In this document: positions 50,724 through 59,388 of the stretch, in pieces
How positions within the stretch are numbered: position 1 is the first letter of the stretch
Layout of the letters: each line of letters opens with the position of its first letter
Source of the DNA: Iodobacter sp025352645
GTDB taxonomy: Bacteria > Pseudomonadota > Gammaproteobacteria > Burkholderiales > Chitinibacteraceae
Assembly: GCF_033446605.1 (NCBI RefSeq)
Contig: NZ_JAWQUO010000003.1
Span: forward strand, 124,001-188,000
Direction: 5' to 3'
DNA length: 64,000 nt
Made by a program: the position numbers and the translations under genes
The notes under the pieces: generated by a model
Database searches by the model: none
Told to the model about the DNA's origin: nothing
Seen by the model: only the letters and a program-made list of their open reading frames with translations

Positions 50724-51761
50724 ATGACCAATCAAAGCTTGAGCTACCGCGATGCGGGTGTCGATATCGATGCCGGCGATCAGTTGGTTGAAAATATTAA
50801 GCCCTACGCCAAGCGTACCATGCGCCCAGAGGTGCTGAGTGGTATTGGCGGTTTCGGCGGTTTAGTCGAAATCAGTAAAAAATACCAAGAGCCTGTTTTG
50901 GTGTCCGGCACCGACGGTGTTGGTACTAAACTCAAGCTTGCTTTCGAGCTAAATCGCCACGATACGGTCGGTATTGATCTGGTTGCGATGAGCGTGAACG
51001 ATATCTTGGTACAAGGTGCCGAGCCATTGTTCTTCCTTGATTACTTCGCCTGCGGCAAGCTAGATGTGCCCAATGCCACCGAAGTGATTCGCGGAATTGC
51101 TTTTGGTTGTGAGCAGGCAGGTTGTGCGCTGATCGGTGGTGAAACTGCCGAAATGCCAGGCATGTACCCTGCTGGTGAATACGATCTGGCTGGCTTTGCC
51201 GTTGGCGTGGTAGAGAAAAGCAAAATCATTACTGGCGACGATATCGTGCCAGGTGATGTGGTGCTTGGTTTGGCATCCAATGGTGCGCATTCCAATGGTT
51301 ACAGCTTGGTGCGTAAAATTATGCATCGTGCCGAAGCGGATTACGCTGCAGAATTTGATGGCGGCAAAAGCTTAGCCGATGTAGTGATGGCGCCAACCCG
51401 CATTTATGTCAAACCGCTGCTGAAACTGATGCAAGCGATGACGGTCAAAGGGATGGCGCATATCACCGGTGGTGGTATTAGCGAAAACGTTCCGCGTGTA
51501 TTGCCAAACAATGTGGTTGCGGCCATCGATGCTCAATCTTGGACCATGCCTAAGTTATTTCAATGGCTGCAAAAAGAAGGCAATGTGGACGCGCAAGAAA
51601 TGTACCGCACCTTTAACTGTGGCGTAGGCATGGTGGTGATTATGGGCGCAGACACGGCAGCCGCTGCGATTGCCCTGCTTGAAGCTGAAGGTGAAACCGT
51701 TTACACACTAGGTACAATTCGTGCCCGCGTGGGTGATGAGCATCAGACGCAAGTTGCGTAA
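50724..51761 (+). CDS. purM: Phosphoribosylformylglycinamidine cyclo-ligase
   Basis: 345 residues from ATG 50724 (GAGG seven bases upstream). AIR synthetase, fifth step of purine synthesis, cytoplasmic. Motifs: SYRDAGVDIDAGDQLVENIK, VSGTDGVGTKLKLAFELNRH, LIGGETAEMPGMY, LASNGAHSNGYSLVRKI and MAHITGGGISENVPRVLP. Divergent from hda. Followed by a palindromic repeat, then purN. Confidence 0.97.
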   Translation: MTNQSLSYRDAGVDIDAGDQLVENIKPYAKRTMRPEVLSGIGGFGGLVEISKKYQEPVLVSGTDGVGTKLKLAFELNRHDTVGIDLVAMSVNDILVQGAEPLFFLDYFACGKLDVPNATEVIRGIAFGCEQAGCALIGGETAEMPGMYPAGEYDLAGFAVGVVEKSKIITGDDIVPGDVVLGLASNGAHSNGYSLVRKIMHRAEADYAAEFDGGKSLADVVMAPTRIYVKPLLKLMQAMTVKGMAHITGGGISENVPRVLPNNVVAAIDAQSWTMPKLFQWLQKEGNVDAQEMYRTFNCGVGMVVIMGADTAAAAIALLEAEGETVYTLGTIRARVGDEHQTQVA

Positions 51762-51770
51762 TCAATAATT

Positions 51771-51794
51771 GTAGGGGCACGGCATGCCGTGCCC
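51771..51794. repeat. GTAGGGGCACGGC palindromic repeat
   Basis: GTAGGGGCACGGCATGCCGT then GCCC, identical over at least 20 bases to the copy at 23315. It lies 9 bases past purM. Confidence 0.85.
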
Positions 51795-51842
51795 GCGTGT
51801 TAATGTCACCACCGTGGTGGCATATTCACCATACAATTATGC

Positions 51843-51868
51843 AGGGCGAGGGCTCTTACCTCGCCCTT
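51843..51868 (+). terminator. Hairpin between purM and purN
   Basis: AGGGCGAGG / CCTCGCCCT, a 9-bp stem with a 7-base loop, then TTTCGCTTTT. It ends 16 bases before the purN ATG. It may be a weak terminator or attenuator, or it may affect purN translation. Confidence 0.55.
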
Positions 51869-51883
51869 TCGCTTTTGAGACTT

Positions 51884-52519
51884 ATGAAAAATATTGTTAT
51901 TTTGATTTCTGGCCGTGGCAGCAATATGCAAGCCATTGTGGATGCGCAAATTACGGGTGCAAATATCTGCGCCGTGATTGCCAATCGCCCCGATGCCGCA
52001 GGCTTGGCGTGGGCCGCAGAGCGTGGCATTGCCACCGCCGTACTGGATCACAAGCGCTACGCTGGACGTGAGGCCTTTGATACGGCACTTGCCGCACTGA
52101 TCGATGGCTATGCGCCAGATCTGATCGTGCTGGCGGGTTTTATGCGCATCTTAACGGCTGATTTTGTAAATCATTATGCAGGCCGCCTGATCAATATTCA
52201 TCCTTCGCTGTTGCCAGCCTACACGGGTTTAAACACCCACGCACGGGCCTTGGCCGATGGCGTAAAAGTGGCGGGATGTACCGTGCATTTTGTGACGGCA
52301 GAGCTAGATCACGGCCCCATTATTTTGCAAGCGGCCTTGGCCGTGCTGGATGACGATAGTGTAGAGAGCTTATCCGGCAGAATGCTGGTACAAGAGCATC
52401 TTATTTACCCACAGGCAGTGCGCTGGTTTGTAGAAGAGAAGCTAAGCATTACAGAGGGTAAGGTGCGTATAGCAAGCCCCAGCCCTGCTGCTGTTTTGAT
52501 TTCCCCGCCGGTGTTGTGA
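51884..52519 (+). CDS. purN: Phosphoribosylglycinamide formyltransferase
   Basis: 211 residues from ATG 51884 (MKNIVILISGRGSNMQAIV). GART, third step of purine synthesis with 10-formyl-THF. Motifs: GRGSNMQAIV, AGFMRIL, INIHPSLLPAYTGLNTHARA and the catalytic Asp in ELDHGPII. Its stop overlaps the next gene's start. Confidence 0.96.
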   Translation: MKNIVILISGRGSNMQAIVDAQITGANICAVIANRPDAAGLAWAAERGIATAVLDHKRYAGREAFDTALAALIDGYAPDLIVLAGFMRILTADFVNHYAGRLINIHPSLLPAYTGLNTHARALADGVKVAGCTVHFVTAELDHGPIILQAALAVLDDDSVESLSGRMLVQEHLIYPQAVRWFVEEKLSITEGKVRIASPSPAAVLISPPVL

Positions 52520-53670
52520 TGGGGCGCTGGCCGGGCTTATTGCTAGGTGTGGCCGCGCTGTTGTCGATGCTATTGCATTTGGGCTGGATTTTTAATGAGC
52601 AAATTTATGCTTGGGCCATGCAAAAGCCTTTTACAGAGAGCGAGCTTAAAAAAGTCACGCAAAAACTAAGCGCAATTGCAGATGCTGCAAGTAGCAAGCC
52701 TGCAGGGCTAGCTGGGGTTAAGCCCGTGGACAGCCATGTGGTGTATTTGCAAACAAGGCAAAAGCCACACCCTGTTGCACCTGCTCTACCTAAGGTGCAA
52801 CCTAAAGTGAAAACGATTGCTGCAAGTGCAGTCGCTGTGGCAAAAGCTTCTGAACCGGCCAGTGTAGCCAGTGCAGTAGCGCCAAAACCTGTAGTGGCCG
52901 TGGCAAGCAGCGTGCCTGAGGTGGCTTCTGAGGTAGCGCAAGTCATTGCGGCCTCGCAGCCTGAAACAATATTGCCGCCATTAAAAGAAAGCCCTTTAAT
53001 GCCAGAGCAAAGCTATCCGGCGCAGGTAGAAATTACCTATGCTTATGGGATCTTCCCAATTCGTATGAGCTGGAAAGCCGAAGCGGGCCACTATGCCTTG
53101 AAGCTGCGCGGCGCTTTGTTTTCTAAATCGCGCGAATTTATTAGCGATGGCGAGGTAGGGCCCAAAGGGGTTGTCCCTCAGCGCTTTGCCGATTATCGTG
53201 ACGGTAAACTGCTTAATGAAGCGCTATTTGATTGGCAGACTAAGCAAGTCACGCTCAATGATGGCGGGAGTCATAAGTTTGAAGAGCTAAAAACGGGCGA
53301 TCAGGATATTTTTTCTGCCGCTTTTCAATTGGCCCTGCAAGGCGCAAAAATGAAAGATTTTACTTTCACCATTGCCAGTGGCCGCAAAATTTATAAAGAC
53401 GTGCCGTTTGAAATCAGCGGCCAAGCCAGTTTGCATCTTGGTGATCGACAGATCGAAGCCATTTTGCTGCGCGGGCGCTTTGAGGACCGAACGTTTGATT
53501 TCTGGCTAGCGCCACAGTGGCATAACATGCCCGTACGGATGACGTTATCGCTAGGTAGCGAAGGTAGCTTCGATATCTGGGCCAACGATATCAAAATTAA
53601 TGGCGAAATGGTGTTGGAACCCCCAAGCAGCAGCCGTAACGCCAACTCTAACCGCATGATGCGAAGATAA
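52519..53670 (+). CDS. DUF3108-family protein
   Basis: 383 residues from ATG 52519 (TGATG overlap with purN; a GTG at 52516 is the alternative). One N-terminal hydrophobic helix (GLLLGVAALLSMLLHLGW), a long Ala/Val/Pro-rich spacer (~60-165), then a periplasmic beta-rich DUF3108 domain (VEITYAYGIFPIRMSWKAEA, DGKLLNEALFDWQTKQVTL). It resembles the plan of TonB-like anchored envelope proteins; function unknown. Cotranscribed with purN and the methyltransferase, as in many betaproteobacteria. Confidence 0.85.
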   Translation: MGRWPGLLLGVAALLSMLLHLGWIFNEQIYAWAMQKPFTESELKKVTQKLSAIADAASSKPAGLAGVKPVDSHVVYLQTRQKPHPVAPALPKVQPKVKTIAASAVAVAKASEPASVASAVAPKPVVAVASSVPEVASEVAQVIAASQPETILPPLKESPLMPEQSYPAQVEITYAYGIFPIRMSWKAEAGHYALKLRGALFSKSREFISDGEVGPKGVVPQRFADYRDGKLLNEALFDWQTKQVTLNDGGSHKFEELKTGDQDIFSAAFQLALQGAKMKDFTFTIASGRKIYKDVPFEISGQASLHLGDRQIEAILLRGRFEDRTFDFWLAPQWHNMPVRMTLSLGSEGSFDIWANDIKINGEMVLEPPSSSRNANSNRMMRR

Positions 53671-53675
53671 AAGAC

Positions 53676-54944
53676 ATGATTGCTTTAAACAATAACCGAT
53701 ACCACGCCACTATTTCTGTTCTATCCGAAATGCTGGTCTTTGCCGCCCCATCCGATGCCACAATGTCGCGTTTCTTTCGCAGCAACCCCAATCTGGGTGG
53801 GCAAGATCGCCACATGATCGCTGAGTGCGTTTATGGCATTTTGCGTAATAAAATTCGCCTAGAGTGGGTTTTGGGCGGCCCAAGCAATGCACGCAGTTTG
53901 CTCACGGCTTACTTAGTGGTGGTGGAGCGCCGTAATCTACGTGAATGCGGCGATTGGTTTCCAGATACCGAAAAAGACACCTTTGCTCTATGCAAAAGCA
54001 AAAAACTCGCCGAAGCACCGGTCTATGTACGCGCTGATTTGCCAGAATGGGTGGTTGCGGATCTCATCGCTGGTGGCATGAGTGATACCGATATCCTAGC
54101 GCTTGGCGCGGGCCTGCAAGGCGCTGCGGCACTGGATCTGCGTGTAAACAGCTTAAAAGCTAAACGCGAGCAAGTGGCTGCCGAGCTAAAAGACGTGGGC
54201 GGAATCGATACCACCCCAACGCCATACTCACCTTGGGGCCTGCGCGTCACCGGCAAGCCTGCCATCAATAAATACCGCGCCTTTACCGAAGGCCGCGTAG
54301 AAGTGCAAGACGAAGGCAGCCAATTGCTAGGCTTGCTGACGGGCGCTAAGCGCGGCCAAATGGTAGTGGATTTCTGCGCAGGTGCGGGCGGTAAAACGCT
54401 GCTGCTGGGCGCAATGATGAATTCTAGCGGCCGTTTGTACGCTTTTGATGTATCAGAAAAACGCCTGAACAACTTCAAGCCACGCTTGGCCCGCTCTGGC
54501 CTATCTAACGTGAATGCGCAGCTGATTTCTAGCGAAAATGATCAAAAAATTAAGCGCCTCGTGGGCAAAATTGACGCGGTATTGGTGGACGCACCTTGCT
54601 CTGGCATGGGTACAGTACGCCGTAACCCAGACTTGAAATTCCGCCAAAATCCAGCCAGCGTAGCCGAACTGAACGCCATGCAAACCAGTATCTTGGCTTC
54701 CGCTTCCCGCCTAGTGAAGCCTGCAGGCCGCTTGGTTTACGCCACATGCAGCTTCTTGCCATCCGAAAACGAAGCCATTGTTGAAGCTTTTCTTGCCGCC
54801 AATCCAGATTTCAAACTGCTGGATGCGCCAGAGCTACTGAAAGCCGAGCAAGTAGAAATCGAGCTAACCGGCCCTTACTTCAAGCTATCCCCGCACCTGC
54901 ATCAGGCCGATGCGTTTTTTGCAGCGGTAATGCAAAAAATTTGA
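53676..54944 (+). CDS. RsmB/NOP-family RNA cytosine-C5 methyltransferase
   Basis: 422 residues. N-terminal NusB-like helical domain (RHMIAECVYGILRNKIRLEW), then a SAM-dependent methyltransferase: motif I FCAGAGGKTLLLGAMM, motif IV VDAPCSGMGTVRRNPDLKF with catalytic Cys, motif VI ATCSFLPSENEAIVEAF with the second Cys. It methylates rRNA cytosine in the RsmB family. Whether it is true RsmB or a paralogue is not settled here. Confidence 0.92.
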   Translation: MIALNNNRYHATISVLSEMLVFAAPSDATMSRFFRSNPNLGGQDRHMIAECVYGILRNKIRLEWVLGGPSNARSLLTAYLVVVERRNLRECGDWFPDTEKDTFALCKSKKLAEAPVYVRADLPEWVVADLIAGGMSDTDILALGAGLQGAAALDLRVNSLKAKREQVAAELKDVGGIDTTPTPYSPWGLRVTGKPAINKYRAFTEGRVEVQDEGSQLLGLLTGAKRGQMVVDFCAGAGGKTLLLGAMMNSSGRLYAFDVSEKRLNNFKPRLARSGLSNVNAQLISSENDQKIKRLVGKIDAVLVDAPCSGMGTVRRNPDLKFRQNPASVAELNAMQTSILASASRLVKPAGRLVYATCSFLPSENEAIVEAFLAANPDFKLLDAPELLKAEQVEIELTGPYFKLSPHLHQADAFFAAVMQKI

Positions 54945-54964
54945 TGCTGCGTGTCTGGTGATCA

Positions 54965-54993
54965 AAAAAGCCCATCTCTACGATGGGCTTTTT
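54965..54993. terminator. Bidirectional terminator
   Basis: AAAAAGCCCATC / GATGGGCTTTTT, a 12-bp stem with a 5-base loop, placed between the convergent methyltransferase and S9 peptidase genes. Confidence 0.92.
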
Positions 54994-54996
54994 GCA

Positions 54997-57366
54997 TTAT
55001 TGGGCCTTTAAATATTTCTCTAGCCACTGATCTTGTTCCCACAGCATTTGCATGATGGATTCGCGGGCGCGGTAGCTGTGGCTTTCGTTGGGCAGCATGA
55101 CTAAGCGCGCTCTGGTGCCTAGTCCTTGTAGCGCTTGGTACATGCGCTCGCTTTGGATGGGGAAGGTGCCGGAGTTGTTGTCCATTTCGCCGTGAATAAA
55201 CAGCAGCGGGTCTTTGATTTGGTCGGCGTAGTTAAACGGTGCCATGGCTTGATATACGTCTTTGGCCTCCCAAAAGCTGCGGTCTTCGGATTGAAAGCCA
55301 AACGGGGTGAGCGTGCGGTTATATGCGCCAGATCTGGCGATGCCTGCTTTAAATAACCGCGTATGGGCCAGCAGATTGGCGGTCATAAATGCGCCGTAGC
55401 TATGGCCACCAATGGCAATTTTATTGCGATCGGCTACGCCTAATTTCACTACCGCATCCACTGCCGCCTCGGCATTCATTTTTAGCTGTGGCAGATAGTG
55501 ATCGTTGGGCTCGGTTTTGCCTTCGCCCACAATCGGCATGGCGGGGTTATCTAGCACGGCGTAGCCACGGGCCAGCATGGCTTGCGGGCCAAAATAGCTG
55601 ATGCGATTAAAGCGGTAAGGCGATTCGCGCACTTGGCTGGCGAGTTGGGCGTTTTTAAATTCGCGCGGATAGGCCCACATCAGCATCGGCAGCGGGCCAT
55701 CTTGCTTAGCGTTGTAGCCAGCGGGCAGATACAGCGTGGCGTCTAGCTGTACGCCATCGGCACGTGGGTACTGGATTTTCTGCTTTTGCACATCCTTAAG
55801 CTGCGGGGTGGGATGTGGGAAAGCGGTGAGCGCCCGTACTGTGGCGCCAGTATGCAAATAAAAATTGGGCCGCTCGCTTGTACTTTCGCGGCTGCTGATA
55901 AATTCTGCATCACTCAGTATGGCAAGCGGGGATTCGTAATACGGTGCTTGAGATTGCCATAGCCGCGTAGATTTTTTGTTGGCTAGAGAGTAGCGGTCTA
56001 AAAAGGGCCGGTCGCCCTCTGGGCCAGCACCTTCACCGATCAGGTAAATGGCATCGCCATTTTGTTTGATCACGCTCTGGCCGTAGGCGTTTTTGCTGGT
56101 CACCGGATCGCCCGCGTCGGCGTAGCGGTCTTCAGATTTGCGGGCAAAGAGTAGCTCGGGCATTTGCTCAGGCTGGCTAGGCTGGATGCGCCAAGTGCGG
56201 GTATCGCGGGTTTTCCACCAGCTTTCTTCAATAATGGCCAGATGATCGTCGCCCCACAGTACAGAAGCGCCGCGCCATGCTAAATCGATGAGTTTTTGGG
56301 CTGGGGCATTAAACGGTGCCGCCTGTTGATAAAGGGTGTCGCGGATGTTCGCTTCTTTACTTGGATCGCCACCGTCTTGGGCTTCTAGCCAAGTAAGCGT
56401 GGCGGGTTGATCGTTTCGCCATGCAAAATCACGCGGGCCACTGGCCACGGCATCATTACCAGGTGGGATACGGTCTTGCAAAGGTCGCTCTGCAATGGTT
56501 TTGATAAGCTTGCCTTGGCGATTCCATACTTCATAAGTCTGCGGAAAATAAGACACGGGCAGCAGGTAGGAATAGGGGCGGCGTAAAGATTGGGTGAAAA
56601 TTAGTTGCCCATCAGGCGAGGCACTGGCGGCGAGCAGGGTGAGCGGTTTGGCGATTTTTTTGATCTCGCCATTTAAATTCACGGTGGCGAGCTGGCTTTG
56701 TAAGTGCCAGTCGAGCAAATCTGCATCTGCCGGTGTTTTTAGCATATCAGGGTAGGTGCGAATTTGGCTTTTGCTGCCTGGCTGGCTGTCTTGGGTATTG
56801 GGGCCAGTTGGTGTAGCGGGGGCGTTAGGAGCGCTGCCTGCGGGTGCTAGCTGCACCAGTAATTGCTCGCTAGCGCTAAGCCAGCTGAAACCCGCGCTGC
56901 TGCTGGTATTGAGCGGTTCTTTGATCAGCTGCTTGGCACTGGCATTAGCAATATCCAGCAACCATAGCTCCACGCCTTGATTACCCCAGCGGCTAAATGC
57001 CACCCAGTGCTCATTGGCCGACCAAGCGGTGTCGGCAATACGTGCATCCTTAGGCAGGCCACTTACCGCGCGGCTTTGGCCGGTTTTAATATCTAAGAGG
57101 CTGATACCGCTAGCAAAATCAAAGCGGCTCTGGCTGCGCATTTTTGGGTTTAGCCGCAGCCCCGCAAGTTTTAATTCTGGCTGGGCTACATCGGCAATGC
57201 TGGGTAAACCGGGCAGGTTGAGCAATAGCGCGGTGCCGTGCTTGGGCCCAAGACGAAACAACGGCCCGCGAGGTGCATCGACTAAGGCTTGCAGTTCAGC
57301 GGGGGGAGTTTGATAGGCGTTGACGATAGGACTCATAAATAAGGCAATCAGCAGTAAGCGGCGCAT
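54997..57366 (-). CDS. Secreted S9-family (prolyl oligopeptidase-like) serine peptidase
   Basis: 789 residues with a signal peptide (MRRLLLIALFMSPIVNAYQT). N-terminal beta-propeller region; C-terminal alpha/beta-hydrolase with catalytic Ser656 in GGHSYGAFM, Asp729 in IHGEMDNNSG and His763 in PNESHSY. The GGHSYGAFM pattern is of the S9D/glutamyl endopeptidase type seen in plant plastid GEP and bacterial relatives. It probably degrades peptides in the periplasm or outside. Single-gene transcript. Confidence 0.88.
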   Translation of the reverse strand: MRRLLLIALFMSPIVNAYQTPPAELQALVDAPRGPLFRLGPKHGTALLLNLPGLPSIADVAQPELKLAGLRLNPKMRSQSRFDFASGISLLDIKTGQSRAVSGLPKDARIADTAWSANEHWVAFSRWGNQGVELWLLDIANASAKQLIKEPLNTSSSAGFSWLSASEQLLVQLAPAGSAPNAPATPTGPNTQDSQPGSKSQIRTYPDMLKTPADADLLDWHLQSQLATVNLNGEIKKIAKPLTLLAASASPDGQLIFTQSLRRPYSYLLPVSYFPQTYEVWNRQGKLIKTIAERPLQDRIPPGNDAVASGPRDFAWRNDQPATLTWLEAQDGGDPSKEANIRDTLYQQAAPFNAPAQKLIDLAWRGASVLWGDDHLAIIEESWWKTRDTRTWRIQPSQPEQMPELLFARKSEDRYADAGDPVTSKNAYGQSVIKQNGDAIYLIGEGAGPEGDRPFLDRYSLANKKSTRLWQSQAPYYESPLAILSDAEFISSRESTSERPNFYLHTGATVRALTAFPHPTPQLKDVQKQKIQYPRADGVQLDATLYLPAGYNAKQDGPLPMLMWAYPREFKNAQLASQVRESPYRFNRISYFGPQAMLARGYAVLDNPAMPIVGEGKTEPNDHYLPQLKMNAEAAVDAVVKLGVADRNKIAIGGHSYGAFMTANLLAHTRLFKAGIARSGAYNRTLTPFGFQSEDRSFWEAKDVYQAMAPFNYADQIKDPLLFIHGEMDNNSGTFPIQSERMYQALQGLGTRARLVMLPNESHSYRARESIMQMLWEQDQWLEKYLKAQ

Positions 57367-57431
57367 GGCGTTTCATTTTAGGAGTGTATGAAGAAGTCTG
57401 TCGATTCATAGGCACTTTACATTAAGCATTT

Positions 57432-57475
57432 GTAGGAGGGGCAAGTTTTTTTACCCACGCTGCGCATCCGCGTGG
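57432..57475. repeat. GTAGGAGGGGC-type palindromic repeat
   Basis: GTAGGAGGGGCAAGTTTTTT followed by a CCCACGC...GCGTGGG hairpin. Same GTAGGG-headed class as other dispersed units (near 7.3 and 12.3 kb). Confidence 0.6.
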
Positions 57476-57477
57476 GC

Positions 57478-57508
57478 AAAAAAAAATCCCACCGCTGTGG
57501 TGGGATTT
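57478..57508 (-). terminator. sspB terminator
   Basis: AAATCCCACC / GGTGGGATTT, 10-bp stem with a 5-base loop, and a run of T on the minus strand. It lies just past the sspB stop (57511) and ends the sspA-sspB unit. Confidence 0.92.
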
Positions 57509-57510
57509 CT

Positions 57511-57909
57511 TTACTTTACAACGCGCAACTGCGGCTTGCCAGTTGGGCGGGGAGGGGTATCGGTAGGTGGGGTGTCTTCTGGCTCTATTTCATGAGTACC
57601 TTCGTACTCAAAGCCCATTCCCTCACCGTTTTCTCGGGAGAAAATTGAAACCACGCAGCCAATTGGCACCAAAATTTCACGGGAAACGCCACTAAAGCGT
57701 GCTGAAAAGCTGATGTAATCGTTACCAATCGAGAGGTTATGCGTGGCGTTGTAGCTGATATCCAGCACAATTTCGTTATTCTTAACGTGTTCCATTGGCA
57801 CTTGCATTTTGCCCATCACTCGCACAACTAAATAGGGTGTGTAAGCGTGGTCTGAGCACCATTCATGCAAGGCACGAATCAAATAAGGTTTGGTAGAGAC
57901 AGTTTGCAT
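57511..57909 (-). CDS. sspB: ClpXP protease specificity-enhancing factor SspB
   Basis: 132 residues. N-terminal SspB fold (TKPYLIRALHEWCSDHAYTP, YISFSARFSGVSREILVPIG), an acidic Pro-rich linker, and the C-terminal ClpX-binding peptide PQLRVVK. It delivers ssrA-tagged proteins to ClpXP. Downstream of sspA in the same orientation. Confidence 0.95.
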   Translation of the reverse strand: MQTVSTKPYLIRALHEWCSDHAYTPYLVVRVMGKMQVPMEHVKNNEIVLDISYNATHNLSIGNDYISFSARFSGVSREILVPIGCVVSIFSRENGEGMGFEYEGTHEIEPEDTPPTDTPPRPTGKPQLRVVK

Positions 57910-57973
57910 GATTTGTCCTTTTTAAAAAGGGAGAGGGGGAAGACAACGCTTGACTCCCTATTCCTGTTCATAA

Positions 57974-58042
57974 GTAGGGCGGGTAAAACCCGCCAGATTT
58001 AGCTGCAATAAGCTTAAAAACGGCGGGTTTTACCCGCCCTAC
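57974..58042. repeat. Perfect 21-bp inverted repeat, GTAGGGCGGG family
   Basis: The arm starting GTAGGGCGGGTAAAACCCGC (57974-57994) is exactly inverted at 58022-58042, with a 27-base spacer. Each arm is itself a palindrome (GGCGGGT...ACCCGCC). It separates sspB from sspA and could slow transcription or stabilise the mRNA. Confidence 0.9.
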
Positions 58043-58065
58043 AAATTCACACTCCCAACAAGCAT

Positions 58066-58671
58066 TTACTTACGCATTGCTTTTTCGTTTGCAGTCAGCG
58101 AATCAATAAATGCTTGGCGGCTAAACAGACGTTCGCCATATTTCATAATTGGAGCAAGTGCCTTAGTGACTTCAATACCGTAATGCTCAAAGCGCCAGAT
58201 CAATGGAGCAATCGCTACATCAAGCATAGAGAACTCTTCACCCAACATAAATTTTTGCTTAGCAAACAAAGGCGCGATTTGGGTCAGGTTATCGCGAATG
58301 GTCGTGCGCGCTTTTTCCATTTCTTTTTTGGTAGTGCCGCTGGTTTCCAGTGTTTTAACGTGGATAAACAGCTCGCGTTCAAAGTTAAACAACATTAAAC
58401 GGGCGCGGGCACGCATCACTGGATCTGCTGGCATGAGCTGCGGATGTGGGAAACGCTCGTCGATATACTCGTTGATGATATTAGATTCGTACAGAGTAAG
58501 ATCGCGCTCAACCAACACAGGTACTTCGTTGTACGGGTTCATTATTGCTAAATCTTCTGGTTTGCTATGTACATCAACATCGATAATTTCGAAGTCCATG
58601 CCTTTTTCAAACAGAACAATACGGCAACGGTGACTGAACGGGCAGGATGTACCGGAATATAGCTTCATCAT
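58066..58671 (-). CDS. sspA: Stringent starvation protein A (glutathione S-transferase-like)
   Basis: 201 residues from ATG 58671 (MMKLYSGTSCPFSHRCRIVL); a longer start at 58689 exists. N-terminal thioredoxin-like GST domain with CPFSHRC, then a helical domain (EEFSMLDVAIAPLIWRFEHY). SspA binds RNA polymerase in starvation. Partner of sspB downstream, with 156 bases of repeat-containing spacer. Confidence 0.9.
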   Translation of the reverse strand: MMKLYSGTSCPFSHRCRIVLFEKGMDFEIIDVDVHSKPEDLAIMNPYNEVPVLVERDLTLYESNIINEYIDERFPHPQLMPADPVMRARARLMLFNFERELFIHVKTLETSGTTKKEMEKARTTIRDNLTQIAPLFAKQKFMLGEEFSMLDVAIAPLIWRFEHYGIEVTKALAPIMKYGERLFSRQAFIDSLTANEKAMRK

Positions 58672-58839
58672 GGCGACGGATCTCTGCAAAAGTATATGAA
58701 TTGCAGCATTCTACGCAGTTTGGTGAGTTTAATCCAGAATACGACTATAAGTTGATGATTTTAAAGGATTAATGTTGTTGGTTCCAAATGCTTAATTTGT
58801 TTGAAATAGGCCGCTTAGAGTGTTAAATCACGATAAGAT

Positions 58840-59388
58840 TCACACCTCATCAATCATCACCGAGCCATCGGGGCCCCAGTTCACTCGGGTAATGCCTGGC
58901 ATGGCGTCTTCTAGGCGTTTTAGCTCGTCGTCTTTTTCTTTTGACTGGCTACGAATTAGCCTTAATTCATCTGCTAGCCGCTGGTTTTCTACGCACAGTT
59001 TCTGAAAGCGTAAGGCTCCGCCTACCGTAGAGCGTAGCTCAAAGTCGTGCCATGGTTTGCTTAAAAAACGATAAATTTCGACTTCGTTAATGGCTAGTAC
59101 AAGCCCCGCCAGATCGGTCATGCCGGATAAAATAATGCGCACGCAGTCAGGCTGGCGATAGCGAAAATCAGTCAAGAAGGCCACGCCGTCTAAATCGGGC
59201 ATGCGATAGTCGGAAATAACCAGCTGGTACTCCTGCGTTTCACTGGCTAGTAGTGCGGCTCTGGCATCTGTAAAGGTGTGGATGGTGTAGTTGGGTGACG
59301 TGCCGTCAAATTCATCCTTGGCGTTGAGCGTGCGTTTTAGCGAGGAAAGGATATTCGCCTCATCGTCGACTAGAAGGATATGCGCCAT
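58840..59388 (-). CDS. Stand-alone response regulator with coiled-coil tail
   Basis: 182 residues. Receiver domain with LLVDDE, phosphoacceptor Asp60 (VISDYRMPDLDG), ILSGMTD and Lys in RFLSKPWHDF. After ~120 comes a helical charged stretch (LADELRLIRSQSKEKDDELK) and a short tail, with no DNA-binding or enzymatic output. It likely acts through protein contact. TAATG overlap with the upstream HD-GYP-like regulator. Confidence 0.88.
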   Translation of the reverse strand: MAHILLVDDEANILSSLKRTLNAKDEFDGTSPNYTIHTFTDARAALLASETQEYQLVISDYRMPDLDGVAFLTDFRYRQPDCVRIILSGMTDLAGLVLAINEVEIYRFLSKPWHDFELRSTVGGALRFQKLCVENQRLADELRLIRSQSKEKDDELKRLEDAMPGITRVNWGPDGSVMIDEV

